Below are positions 20,140 through 32,169 of a stretch of 64,000 nucleotides of DNA, piece after piece. A program made the position numbers and the translations under genes. The notes beneath the pieces are model-generated. The model worked only from the letters and a program-made list of their open reading frames with translations. It did not search any database and had not been told where the DNA came from. The DNA lies in NCBI GenBank assembly GCA_039707655.1, contig CM077668.1, forward strand, positions 401,167,630 to 401,231,629. The letters are read 5' to 3'. Position 1 is the stretch's first letter. Every line of letters starts with the position of its first letter. This DNA is from Elymus sibiricus (taxonomy: Eukaryota; Streptophyta; Magnoliopsida; Poales; Poaceae).

Positions 20140-22580
20140 ACTTTCGGCACAGGGCCTTTCAAGTGTCGGCGTCATCGCCGTCCGTGAGGGGGGCCACGCT
20201 AAGGAGACGCGTATTGACTCTTCAGACATGCCACCGCACGTTAAGACATGTGTTAGGACCCGTCGTGACGCTCTGGTGGCATTGCTACCCCCCCCCCCCC
20301 AATCCCCCCGGCAGGCCTAACCCTGGACCAGTTGACCCATAGATCTACGCCTTTGACTTTCGCCGGACCTGCTTTGACCAATGGAATCCTCCACCTGGTT
20401 GTGATAGGTCAGCCCATGGGAACACTCCGGAACAAGGACTGGGCCCAACCCACCACAGGATCACCTCCGTGTCGGCCTGACGCGGCCGTTTCCCCCCTCC
20501 AAGTGCCGGCGGGAGCGCCGTCCGTGAACGGGGCCACACTCCAGAGCCCCGTGCCGGGTGTTTGCACCTGCCACCGCACTTCCAGACATGTCTGAGGGCC
20601 CAGCGCAAGATTCTGTGGCATAGCTACCCCGCGAAGGCCCCCGTCCACACCCGTAGACGTGCGAAGAACAATCCGTAGCGGGGGATTTTTGCACATACTT
20701 GTACATGTCAAAAAATTATGAAAAAATACCACACATCCTATATCACATGTGTCTGCACCATGTGAAAAACTAATGATTTTATCACCCTCTGGGTGTTCAG
20801 GAATATTCACACAGCACCAAAACCGGAGGACGTCACTCCGGTGTCATCGCCGTCCGTGAGGGGGGGCACACTACGGAGACGCGTATTGACTCTTCAGACA
20901 TGCCACCACACATTAAGACATGTGTTAGGACCCGTCGTGATGCTCTGGTGGCATTGCTACCCCAATCCCCCCGGCAGGCCTAACCCTGGATCAGTTGACC
21001 CGTAGATCTACGCCTTTGACTTTCGCCGGACCTGCTTTGACCAATGGACTCCTCCCCCTGGTTGTGATAGGTCAGCCCATGGGAACACTCTGGAACAAGG
21101 ACTGGGCCCAACCCACCACAGGATCACCTCCGTGTCGGCCCGACGCGGCCGTTTTCCCCCTCCAAGTGCCGGCGGCAGCGCCGTCCGTGAACGGGGCCAC
21201 ACTCCGGAGCCGTGTGCTGGGTGTTTGCACCTGCCACCACACTTCCAGACATGTATGAGGGCCCAGCGCAAGATTCTGTGGCATAGCTACCCCGCGAAGG
21301 CCACCGACCACACCCGTAGACGTGCGAAGAACAATTCGTAGCGGGGGATTTTTGCATATACTTGTACATGTCAAAAAATTATGAAAAAATACCACACATC
21401 CTATATCACATGTGTTTGCACCGTGTGAAAAACTCATGATTTTATCACCCTCCGGGTGTTCAGGAATATTCACGCAGCACCAAAACCGCAGGACGTCACT
21501 CCGGTGTCATCGCCGTCCGTGAGGGGGGCCACACTACGGAGCCGCGTATTGACTCTTCAGACATGCCACCGCACATTAAGACATGTGTTAAGACCCGTCG
21601 CGATGCTCTGGTGGCATTGCTACCCCCCCTCCCAAATCCCCCCGGCAGGCCTAACCCTGGACCAGTTGACCCGTAGATCTACGCCTTCGACTTTCGCCGG
21701 ACCTGCTTTGACCAATGGACTCCTCCACCTGGCTGTGATAGGTCAGCCCATGGGAACACTCCGAAACAAGGACTGGGCCCAACCCACCACAGGATCACCT
21801 CCGTGTCGGCCCGATGCGGCCGTTTCCCCCCTCCAAGTGCCGGCGGCAGAGCCGTCCGTGAACGGGGCCACACTCCGGAGCCGCGTGCCGGGTGTTTGCA
21901 CCTGCCACCGCACTTCCAGACATGTATGAGGGCCCAGCACAAGATTCTGTGGCATAGCTACCCCACGAAGGCCCCCGGCCACACCCGTAGACGTGCGAAG
22001 AACAATCCGTAGCGGGGGATTTTTGCACATACTTGTACATGTCAAAAAATTATGAAAAAATACCACACATCCTATATCACATGTGTCTGCACCATGTGAA
22101 AAACTCATGATTTTATCACCCTCCGGGTGTTCAGGAATATTCATGCAGCACCAAAACCGCAGGACGTCACTCCAGTGTCAGCGCCGTCCGTGAGGGGGGC
22201 CACACTACGGAGACGCGTATTGACTCTTCAGACATGCCACCGCACGTTAAGACATGTGTTAGGACCCGTCGCGATGCTCTGGTGGCATTGCTACCCCCCC
22301 AATCCCCCGGCAGGCCTAACCCTGGACCAGTTGACCCGTAGATCTATGGCTTTGACTTTCGCCGGACCTGCTTTGACCAATGGACTCCTCCACCTGGTTG
22401 TGATAGGTCAGCCCATGGGAACACTCCGGAACAAGGACTGGGCCCAACCCACCACAGGATCACCTCCGTGTCGGCCCGACGCGGCCGTTTCCCCCCTCCA
22501 AGTGCCGGCGGCAGCGCCGTTCGTGAAGGGGGTCACACTCCGGAGCCACGTGCCGTGTGTTTGCACCTGCCACCGCACTC
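20140..22580. repeat. ~670 bp tandem repeat array (about 3.6 copies) inside CACTA
   Basis: The marker CGTCCGTGAGGGG appears at 20179, 20851, 21524 and 22185, giving periods of 672, 673 and 661. Copies are highly similar. Each unit also contains a second, diverged marker CGTCCGTGAACGGGG about 340 bases later, with similar following text (TGCCACCGCAC, GACATGT, GGTGGCATTGCTACCCC against TGTGGCATAGCTACCCC), so the unit looks dimeric. ORFs of 133 and 87 residues recur in each unit only because the DNA repeats. Confidence 0.9.
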
Positions 22581-23034
22581 GTAGAAACAATCTGATGGAT
22601 GTACATATAAAATTTGTCTCGTTTGGCCAAGGAATAAAAAATATACAAAATAGTCAAAACAAAAGGGTGTTTTCTGTAAATCTGAAGCAAACATGATTTA
22701 AGTTTGTTCAAATTTGAAAACATAGTATAGCAACAGAATCTTTACAAGATTTTGATAACAAACCATATTAAATTTGTCAAATCGATGCAAGTATCAATTA
22801 CTTATGATTTTAACAAAGTATAAGGACCTATATGCAAAAGTACATGAGGTCACAGTTATAACATACTCAAAAAGAAAAACAAACTGGATATTCATAATCT
22901 ATGGAAAACTCTACCCCAAATCGTTATATAATTTGTGTATGTTTAAGTTTAGATAAGTCAAATTTTAACCTAAAAATGAAAATAAATTAAAATTAAAAAA
23001 CATTTAAAATCTATTCAGTAGTACTGCCACGTGG

Positions 23035-23427
23035 CAGTTCCTGGTGGTTCCTGGCCGAAGGCTATGCCTATGGCAAAGCCGTCGGCATAGGTGCAAAGAT
23101 ATGCCGACGGCTGTGCCGTCGGCATATCTCTCCCACGTGGCAGCTCCAACTATGCCGACGGCCTCCGTCAGTGGCGTCGGCATACCTCCGACGGCGTCAG
23201 CTGGCCGTCGCAGGTGGGGTCGCCTGGGCCGCTTATATGCCGACGGCTGAGTTATACCGACGGCCGCCGTCGGCACAGTCCGGTATATGCCGACGGCCTT
23301 TGTATGCCTACGGTTGCCGTCGGCATATATCTGGCTGTGCCGACGGCTTTTCTATGTCGACGGCTTTCTACAGGCCGTCGGCATACGTCTGCTTATGCCG
23401 ACGGCGCCAACCCTTATTCCGGTAGTG
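23035..23427. repeat. CACTA right subterminal array and terminal repeat
   Basis: Many TATGCCGACGGC/GCCGTCGGCATA copies, partly as palindromes and with CCACGTGG spacers like the left end, run up to the terminal GGTAGTG. Confidence 0.85.
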
Positions 23428-23430
23428 ATC

Positions 23431-25799
23431 GTAAGATCTGAAGCCACCCAGTACTGCATTTACGTCTGCAATGATTGGGAATAAGCGTGATCTGTTTGTG
23501 GTCCACCTCGATCTGGATTGCACCATTGAAGTATTTGGCCAGTTCCTGGAGGCCATGCAACAGCGCCAAGCTTTATGCTTCCTCCACTGTCTCGCATTGG
23601 TTCAGGTTGCGTCCCATCGATAGCAAAACCCGGCCCTGATGATTCCTTGAAATAGCTCCACCTGCCTCGTTCCCGAGACAGCCTCAAACGCTGCATCTGT
23701 GTTTAACTTAGCCACTCCAGCTGGCGGGGGAATCCACTGATTGCTAGCAGGTGCTGGTACTGTTTGAGTCTGGTCCCCAAAGAGACTGCGACAGCAGATA
23801 CTAGTAGCAGTGTTCGTCTTGTCCTGTGCTTCACTCACTTCTTGTTCATACTTAATTAAGAACGCCACTGATCTCAAGATAGATTCCTTGCCGTTCCCAT
23901 GTACTATGTTTTCCCGGAGGAACCATGCACGCCATAGCAGCAGCAGAATTTTGTTTTGCTCTTCACCTACACAAGTATTTAGAAGGCCCTGTAACCAATC
24001 CTCTCCAGTATACCAGAATGACTTCTCCTTCGGTAACTTCCAGTATTTCCTCATCTCTTGGCGGAGAGCTCTGCTCTTAGTGCATGACACCACCTTATGA
24101 AATTCATTCTCCTCCGAGATGCCGCAAATATCACATGTCTTGCCCGTAGCCAAAGAACATATTCATTTGTTTGCTTTGGTTGCCAGGGTGTTGGTGGCTA
24201 CCCTCCACGCAAATATTTTAATATTCTCCGATACTTTTGTTTTCCAGCTGGCATCCCAAATACTCCGATCATTAACGCTTGCAGATGAACTAGAGGTTTG
24301 TGAACCGGATCCCTTCTCGAGCATAGCAAGTTTGTAAGCACTCCTTACAGTGAAGACACCATTTCTTTCATAATGCCAAGCTACACAGTCTTCCACATCG
24401 CCTTGTGGAATTTTGATCTTGAGGATTTCCGTTGCATCGAACACACTGAATATCCGATGGATGAGTCCCTGGTTCCAGGTTTTAGAAATTGGGTCTATAA
24501 GCTGGTTTACCCATCTGATCCTCGATCTGCATGTAAAATTAGCCACTTTGAGGCCTTCATTCCTCGGTATCCACTAGTCCCTCTGTACTTGAATGCTTTT
24601 TCCATTCCCCACTCGCCAAATGAGTCCCTTTTTGAGGAGTTCGAGCCCAAACTCAATTCCTCTCCATGACTGTGATGCATCAGTGGCAAAGACCGTATCC
24701 AAAAGCTCCCCATTAGGGTAATACTTAGATTTGAGGACTCTTGCACAGAGGCTATCCGGTCTCTGGATCAATCTTCAACCTTACCTAGCCAACATGGCTT
24801 GGTTAAAGAGATGCATGTCCCTGAATCCAATGCCCCCTCCTCTCTTTGGTTTTGTTATTTTGTCCCATGCCATCCAATGCACTCTCCGGTGACCCTCTTC
24901 CTCTCCCCACCAAAATTCTCTAATTAATCTTTCATACTTCTCACAGAATCCCTTGGACATCTTAAATACACCCATGGTGAAAGTTGGCAAAGCTTGAACG
25001 ACCGATTTTACATGCACCTCCTTCGCCGCATAGGACATATCTCTACCTGACGAATTGTTACATCTTTTCATGAATCTTTCCATTATCGGTTGAAACTTCT
25101 TATCTTTCATCCTGCCTTCTGGTGTCAGTAGGCCGAGATACTTGCTCTCAAAAGTGGATGTCTCAACCTCCAAGACCCCTCTAACTCCTGCTTGGGTAGC
25201 GTTGGACATTTCTCCGAGAAAAGTAGAGAACACTTGTTCATACTCAGGAGTTGGCCCGTACAACTTTGGAAGATGTTAAGTGCTTGCTTTACTTCCTTCG
25301 CTTGGTCGATTGACGCTTTAAAAAATAACAGACTATCATCTCCAAAGAGCAAATTTGAGATACCTGGGCTACCACGCGCAATTTTGATTGGCGTGATGTT
25401 TCCGATAGCAACCTTTTCATGCAAAATCCGAGTCAGGCCCTCGGCTACAAATAGAAACAAGTAGGGGCTCAATGGATCTCCCTGTCTTAGTCCTCACGAG
25501 GGTTCAAATTTTTCCAACAGCACACTGTTGAACTTCACAGTATACCTTACGGATCTGACACACACCATCACCCATGCAATCCATTTTTTGCTGAACCCAT
25601 ACTTACCCAAAACCCCTTCAAGGAACTTCCAATCCACTCTGTCGTACGCCTTTGCGAGGTCGAGCTTATAAGCACAATGTGTGTTCTGTGAGTATTTGCT
25701 GTGTTGGATCTAGTGAAAACATTCAAAGGCAATCAGGGCGTTATCTGTGATCATACGTCCCGGGATGAACGCACTCTGGGTTTCAAAGGCAACTTGATT
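23431..25799 (-). pseudogene. LINE ORF2: reverse transcriptase, zf-RVT and RNase H
   Basis: From high to low coordinates: the RT pattern for YKLDLAKAYDRVDWKFL and GLRQGDPLSPYLFLFVAEGL, the active-site box NLLFGDDSLLFFK, the thumb region (WWGEEEGHRRVHWMAWDKI), the zf-RVT domain (FTVRSAYKLAML, WKTKVSENIKIFAWRVA, CDICGISEENEFHKVVSC) and the start of RNase H (KLNTDAAFEAVSG). Several stops and frameshifts break it, for example stops just after MLAR near 24785. The endonuclease half is missing. The RNase H C-terminus continues beyond the CACTA insertion at 10900-11059. Confidence 0.85.
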
Positions 25800-25867
25800 T
25801 ACTTTAGTCATCTTTGTATCAATTTAATGGTGGTTTATCTATTAACGCAGAGAATTGAAGATTTAAT

Positions 25868-26370
25868 TGTTAGACATCATGGATGATCTCAGGATCATCA
25901 AGCTCAAGTTTTGAGCCACATCAAAACAAAATTTAAGTGAGCACACCTTAGTGATGAAGATGCACCATGTTGATCTTGTGGCTTAGATGATGAATTCACT
26001 ATCATAAGGATCTGGTAGCTGTTGTAGATGATGCAAGAACTGCCTCTGATGAATCCCTTGTGCTTCTCCTTTTTCCTTAATCTTCTGGCTTATTCCTGAA
26101 ACATGTGGAAGGTGCTGGAGAGCCCTTCTCATGGCTGCTGTGTATGTGCTGGATTGGGTAGCCGGTGGAGTGCCGTAAGCCTTTCACCTCTTTTCATCCC
26201 TGTCCCATGGGGACAGCCCCTTATATTTATAAGCACAGCACCATGGGGGGATCCACCTGTGAGTTGGTGTGTGTGTGCCCCCAATCAGGGCACCTTTAGT
26301 CAAGTTGGAATTGCCAACTTGCTGCTGCTGCAGCTGGCCCTTTTGGTTTGGCCTTTTAGATCAACCAAGA
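25868..26370 (-). repeat. 3' LTR of the non-coding LTR element
   Basis: On the minus strand it contains a TATA box (CTTATAAATATAAGGGG near 26218-26234) preceded by a purine-rich and GC-mixed U3. It begins TCTTGGTTG where the other LTR has TGTTGGTTG, one base changed. Confidence 0.82.
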
Positions 26371-26939
26371 TTCTCCTCCTTGATCGTAAGGCAAAACTTA
26401 TAAACCCACTTTTTAGTGAAATGGCATATGAGATAAAAAGATTTCAACGGCCAGTTAGTACCGCAGAACCTAGTTACTACAATATACCACCTCATCTCAA
26501 AATGGAACTTCTTTAACTTTAGGAGCTCCATGAACTTAATTCTTATTTAAAAATTTATGAGCTCATTCCTTTATTGGAACTTATACAGAGTCAATAAAAA
26601 TACAATGGTCAATTAAGTACCATTGATTTAATTGACCACAGTACATCATTCCATCGAAGAAACAAACCCCCTTAGGTTTGTGAGGAGATGGTGTTGCAAT
26701 GGTCCCAAGAGTGCAGTTCTCTTCATATATTCTTGTGCATATTCTTATGCGCGCGCTTTTAAAAAGAAGAGAAATATGTTTTGTTTCCAGAATCATTATT
26801 TTGTCCCTTCTTTCCCTAATAATAAAGCGCTTAATGCTTCTGGTCGTACGTCATTAGCGTTTTTGCAGAAAAGTCCCTCTCATTTTAGGTATTCAACCCG
26901 TAGTCCTCAACATAAGTCAGCCCGAACCGGTACGAAGGA

Positions 26940-27310
26940 GAGAAAAGAAAAAACAAATTAGCCCAGCCACCCACACGACGCTGCCTCCTCGATCCCTTCT
27001 CGACCTCCAACCCGCCGCCACCTCCTGCCCTGCCCCGCCCCGCCCTGCCCCACCTCACCGCGCGCCGCCCGCCGCCCGCCGCCGCCGTCGCGTGCCGCGC
27101 TAGCAAAGGACCGCGAGACCTGCCGCCCCGCCCGGTGCAGCCACCTCGCTCGAGGTTGGGCGAGCGCGGAAGTAGAGTTGGGGACGGCGGATCGGAATCC
27201 ATTGAACGGTTCTCTCTTTCTCCCCTCTCCCTTGGATTCCTGGAGGTGGTGGATCAATCTTGCCTTCGTGGCGGCGGCGGAACCAGCGCCGTGAGATCAG
27301 GTGGGCAATT
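26940..27310 (+). other. GC-rich first-exon-like fragment
   Basis: Composition jumps to very high GC (CGCCGCCCGCC runs), as in grass 5' exons, and a donor-like CAG|GTGGGC follows near 27300. No protein is recognised in any frame. A later exon-like piece at about 28102-28177 is bounded by CAG and GAG|GTGTG. Probably captured from a host gene. Confidence 0.3.
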
Positions 27311-29114
27311 GCTCCTGGAAATCTCAGTTTTGTTAGTAGCAAGTGGTCAATTTAGTGAATAATATCATGCCATAATTTAGTGTTGCTTCCCGGTCCTGGA
27401 TAGATGATGTATTGTACTTCTGCATAAGCTAGGAAATCTACAAATTGATTATCTGCAGACTATTTGTCCGTACTTCTCCAAGATCTGAACATATACCATC
27501 TTTGCTGATCGATTTCATTACTAACTAGCAGATTACTCCTGGTGCTTGGGACGCTTTCGGCTGGGATTGATTTACTAGCTACGTCCAAGCAGGCCACTGG
27601 ATTGATTTCATGAGGCTTACTAGCTACGTCTCAATCCAAGCTAGCTGACTTACTAGCTACGTCCCAAGCAGGCCAATCCAATATGTTGATCGATTTGATT
27701 GTTCCGGCTGGAAAGTAACACATCTGGAGGTCAGGAGCTGCGTCGTTCACACTAGATCATACCCGGAGTTCTACAATTAGGATAAATGTGTGAGCTCGAG
27801 CAAAGCCTCGGTGAGTTAGCAACAGGCCTACTTTGTCTGGTTGTTCAGATAGCTTCAGATTTGCATAAGTCTCCCTGCCGCTCGAAGCGCCAAGCGCCGC
27901 CGTCTACCTTGCGTTTCCCCGTCGTCTTCAGAGGTTTTTTTTGGGTTATATTTTCTGAATGGCGCGAAGTGTATGACACGACTGCTATGCATCAAAATCA
28001 TTTAGAAGGATAAGGTTTCAGAAAAAAGGACAGTATTTTCTCTAGAGCGAGATATGGCTTAGAGCTTAACATAATTGCTTATTGTCTATTATTGCTACAG
28101 ATTGAAATGTTTGCTTCTAGATACTTGAGTATGGGAGGCAACATGGATTTATTTACGAAGGGTGGCAGACACGACCATGAGGTGTGCACACACATTTACC
28201 TGCATTCTTATCTTGACCAAGGGAGCCAATTCTGATACATGCCAACAATAGATAAAATTTACGATCATGAGAGAAAGGAGTGAGTAAGCATATTGTCCGT
28301 TATAGAATTTGTGACTCTGTATAAGGGCTCTTCACCAACTGTGTGCACTGTTCTTTATGGATTTTTTTTTTGTAAAATTTTCCTAGATATATTGCACAAG
28401 GCCGCAGAATGTAAACGTGAACAAACTAATGTTTTGGATGGATTCTCTGAGATGCTTGGCTCCCTTTTTCAGATAGCATAGAACTTCAGATGCAAAACAA
28501 TCAGAGATAAGGCTAGGTAGTTATACCTATTGCAATCTTAACGTCCTATTTTCATATAGCACAGTACTTCAGAGGTAGAAAATGCCGTGGTATTTTTTTT
28601 GTCATATGGCTAGGTAGTCATAGGTTTATTCTTCTTTGGTAAAGAAACTCTGGTATCAGTTGAAATTGTTATCTTAATCCGCTGCCAAATATGTAATGTT
28701 ATTTTTGTCTTGATGATATGAAGAGGATGGACGTATTGTTGTGGTATCTTAAAATTAATAGTGACCTCGAAGTTTTCTTACAATACAATGCATTGTGGTA
28801 GTCCAAGATTATGGCGTCTGATTTGTTTTCTCTTGGAAAAGGAACCGCCATTCCGATCATTCCAAAAAAAGAGGATGGGTGTGTGATTGTCAGAGTAACC
28901 ACACAACAAAGAAAAGAAAGTGGCGCGACTACAGACGCTGAGACAGCAGGATGATCCCTAGGACAGTGTTAATGCATCTGGTTAAGAGTTACAATTGTGC
29001 TTCAGTTTATGTATGCTGGCATTTATATATATGTTAGATATGGACATAAAGAGGCAACACCAAAGAGTGTGTCGATAATTAATTATAGTCTGACCATTCC
29101 AGCAATTATCTTTA

Positions 29115-29416
29115 CTCCCTCCATCCGGTGAAAAGTGTACATATAGAAATTTTAGGAAAAATTATGGAGTGGAGTAAAAAATGCATTGGAAAGATGCAAG
29201 CCATCATATCTCTCCTCTTTAATTACCCAACCCCCAACGAGCTAAGTGCATGTAGAAATTAAGGAGACCATGTGTAGAATATTATTGGTCTTGATTACCG
29301 TGTGATGAGAGAGAAACATTTTTTTTCTTCTTTAAAGTGCATTGGAAAGATAGAAGTACACTCTTTTGTGGACAAATTTTAAAGCCAAACGTACACTCTT
29401 CATCGGACGGAGGGAG
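29115..29416. mobile_element. Stowaway-type MITE (302 bp)
   Basis: Inverted ends CTCCCTCCATCCGGTGAAA and (complement) CTCCCTCCGTCCGATGAAG are flanked by TA dinucleotides, typical of Tc1/mariner-derived Stowaway elements of cereals. Confidence 0.9.
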
Positions 29417-30115
29417 TAAGTAAGACTACAATTTTAAGATGTGTTCTTGCTCAACTAAAAAAAAGATGTGTTCTCGCTTTTTTCTTCGATCAGATTTTGT
29501 CTTCTTTTTCTTGTGACTCCAGAGTGTTATAGTAGTCATCCGTAGATAAGACTGTAATCTGACGGTGGTCTACAAGAAGGTGAAGTTGATGCTCTTTCGA
29601 TGGTACCTCGTCAGTCTAACAGATTATTCATTTAGAGGTGTTGATGCTCTTTTGGTGGTATTCGACAACCTAACAAATCATTCCTTTAGAGGTGCCTCTG
29701 GCAATCTATTTTTATTTTCAGTGAAAAGTTTTGCTGGCATCAAAATATTTCATTCATAATCCTTTTCCTAACGGGGCCAAATTATCTTGTCACTACAACT
29801 TCATGACACTTGAATTTAACTATTCATCTTCAATCAATCTTCAACAATGAATTAAATATTTTTTAAGAGTTATAAATGTTTATTTGTTCATAACCTTTAG
29901 TGTAAATTTGTTTTTTGCTTGATTGTAGATTTTGTGAACTTTCCCTACGGTATTAGAAAGAAAATTCTTTTGTTAGCTTGGAATGTTACACTTTGCTTTA
30001 ATTGCTTTGCTGAATGTCTGCACTAGGAGAATTTCAGTTTCTCGTGTCATGCAATTGGGAAGATCACGATTGGTGGCTTACACATTTGTTCAGCAGGTGC
30101 ATGGGTACTTATTTT

Positions 30116-30145
30116 CCAGCTGCAATGCACGGGCACATTTCCTAG
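30116..30145 (+). other. Decayed Helitron-type 3' end
   Basis: CTGCAATGCACGGGCACATTTCCTAG resembles the hairpin plus CTAG terminus but its stem is poor and the next base is A. It may mark an older Helitron nested in the larger one. Confidence 0.35.
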
Positions 30146-30787
30146 ACAATGTCACTCCTGCTGCCATGCCATGTTTGCTAATACTTATGGAGCTGTAAAA
30201 CGATGTTGTCATTTTATAAGCTAGCCCTTCTTATTATGTTTCAGAAGATCGATAATACCCATTACATTACTACAGTGTAATATGCAGAACCTGAGTTTTG
30301 GTTGCCAAGAAAATGTTTGTGCTAATTCCCACAAGAAATTTGTGTTTGAAGAATTATTACTTTATCGGCGCAATATCTAATATATGGCTTAATGAAATCG
30401 AATATGATGCTAGATTCGCAGAATGACTAAGCGGCATAGAAAATTTATTTGCCACTACTTAATTAAACATGGAGATCTATTCTTGATTTTGTGTCGATGT
30501 TTCAGATGGATTTTTTGTCATATGACATCAGGGATGTAGGATGATTGGGTGAACAAGCTTTCTATGAAACATCCAGATCCCGACGGCGGTGCCGCCGCTC
30601 AGCATCCCACACGGCGACGTCCTCTAGCATAGTGACAAACGAATGCAGGGGAGAGAGTAGAGCAGGAGGGGTATTGGGTCGATACCGTTGTGGGCATTGT
30701 CAGTGCCATGATGGCAGTCAATACCCACAGGAGATTCTATTCCTGTGGGCGGATTAAACAGAGCTGAGTAAACTTCATCCATAGAAG

Positions 30788-31105
30788 ATGCATGTGCTGA
30801 TTAAGTTTAGCGGAGAAAGTGGTTCTTTATTCTGTTCAAACGCCGACCGGATCAGGTGCACCTTTAGGCTCTATGATGAGCTGCATAAGGTAGTGATGCT
30901 GATGGACATAGAAGACATTTTTATCCTCGAGCTCATGGTTCATGGAGTACCAAATGACTTCTCCTTATTGTACAGGAGTGCTATTGAGAGGCTCATATCT
31001 TTGGGGTTTTATTACAGGGAGCCGAACCGCTTCTTAACCCGTCATAAAAGACGCCATTGTGGGGGTTCCACTACTACAAAACTGCATTCAGAGCAATGTA
31101 TGTGA
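30788..31105 (+). pseudogene. Unidentified gene fragment in the Helitron
   Basis: An open stretch of 105 residues (with IEDIFILELMVHGVPNDFSL and IERLISLGFYYREPNRF) has a protein-like composition and lies in a Helitron, where captured exons are common. I do not recognise a family. No start context or splice sites support an intact gene. It could also be chance. Confidence 0.25.
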
Positions 31106-32169
31106 CTTCTGAAGAAAAATAACTGCCATTTGCATTCCTTTTGCGTTTGCATGGAAACCATTGTACTTCCATTTTCATTGCCAGTACTTTCCATACTTGC
31201 ATATTTCTTATGCACCTTATGACCTATTGTTTGCCTATTATAATTTCCTTTTCATTAATGGTAATGGTAAAACTAAGAATATGCTGCTTTGCGACGCACA
31301 CATGTCATGTTTAACCAGCTGACTTTTGGAATGGTTTATGGTATTCCTCGAGATCAGTACCAAGAATTTTTTTCTCATGAATGGCCCATGGTAATTTTAT
31401 ATTGTTTTGCTACTTGAAAAGTTGTTTGAGTGGCTAAATTATTTTTCAGGTTTCTAAGAACATATTATTTATTTCTGTTGTATGGATCCTGGCATGCCGA
31501 CAACAAATTCTTATTTTTAGCGGGATTATATACTGGACTGAGGTTCTACAGCGGTGGGTTCGCTGGGACTATTACGTGAAGCAGTGTAAGCTCAGTTGTC
31601 AACACATTTAAGAATTTGATAGAGGAAAGTGGTCTAAGTGCCACAATTTGGAGCTCTGACACGGAAGATTTTTTGAGGTAATGCAAGGTAGTAAATATCT
31701 TAGTTATATAAAACCAGCATAAGCTTTCGGGCAGCAACATTAGAAGGATCGTTTTTTTACAGGTTTCATCCAATCCTGAGATAACAACTTTCTTTTACAG
31801 GGCAATCTAGAATAGTGACCTTGGCAGATTATGTGCATGGAAAAGGTAATGGCCTGTATGAGACTAGATTGAGCATTTCGTTCAGTGAGGAAAGAAAAAA
31901 CAAATGAGCGACTGACAGTGTTATCCATAGCCAAGGAACAAGAGGTCAAAGATAGAGCTCAGATGTATTGATGGAGATGTCAGACAAATTATCTCTTGAA
32001 GCGAGCCACAACATTGAAAGTTGCACTGGCAAGAGTATGCATCTACCATCATGCATGAATTCATACGATCTACCATCAAGTACCTGAAGTTCGGCGTTGT
32101 GCTACAATACTCTTAAATATGTGTGATGAATTTATTTTCCCATTGCAACGCACGAGCATTTTTTGCTAG

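Larger units (their letters stand above)
11060..23427 (-). mobile_element. Complete CACTA (En/Spm) transposon, 12.4 kb
   Basis: It begins CACTACC and ends GGTAGTG, with a 3 bp target duplication ATC (11057-11059 and 23428-23430). Subterminal palindromes of TATGCCGACGGC type fill both ends. Inside, on the minus strand, are a TNP2-like transposase (14644-18364) and a second gene of the plant Transposase_24 type (about 11950-14422). The right half holds a GC-rich minisatellite and a ~670 bp tandem repeat. The stretch 18725-19390 shows no gene, and 22580-23030 is AT-rich and empty. Nonsense codons in the transposase suggest this copy cannot move by itself. Confidence 0.93.
10887..25799 (-). mobile_element. 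5'-truncated LINE (L1-like), split by a CACTA element
   Basis: The LINE parts are 10887-11059 (3' end) and 23431-25799. The 3' end has a poly-A tail (poly-T on the plus strand just after 10883). A 16-base target duplication, TACTTTAGTCATCTTT, flanks the whole at 10871-10886 and 25800-25815. Without the CACTA element the LINE is about 2.5 kb, truncated inside reverse transcriptase, as is common for incomplete target-primed copying. Confidence 0.88.
26809..32169 (+). mobile_element. Probable Helitron carrying gene-like fragments
   Basis: The 3' end has a hairpin-forming CCCATTGCAACGCACGAG, then TTTTTTG and CTAG followed by T (32138-32170), the usual grass Helitron terminus. The 5' side near 26809 (TCTTTCCCTAATAATAAAGC, then TTTTTGCAGAAAAGTCCC) resembles grass Helitron starts, but the exact first base is uncertain. 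No Rep/helicase is seen, so it would be non-autonomous. It contains a GC-rich first-exon-like part, a Stowaway MITE and other exon-like pieces. Confidence 0.6.

Noticed and set aside
20340..22590. Repeated ORFs of 87, 133 and 81 codons on both strands
   Set aside because: They recur only because the ~670 bp DNA unit repeats. They overlap in several frames and on both strands, and have GC-driven composition.
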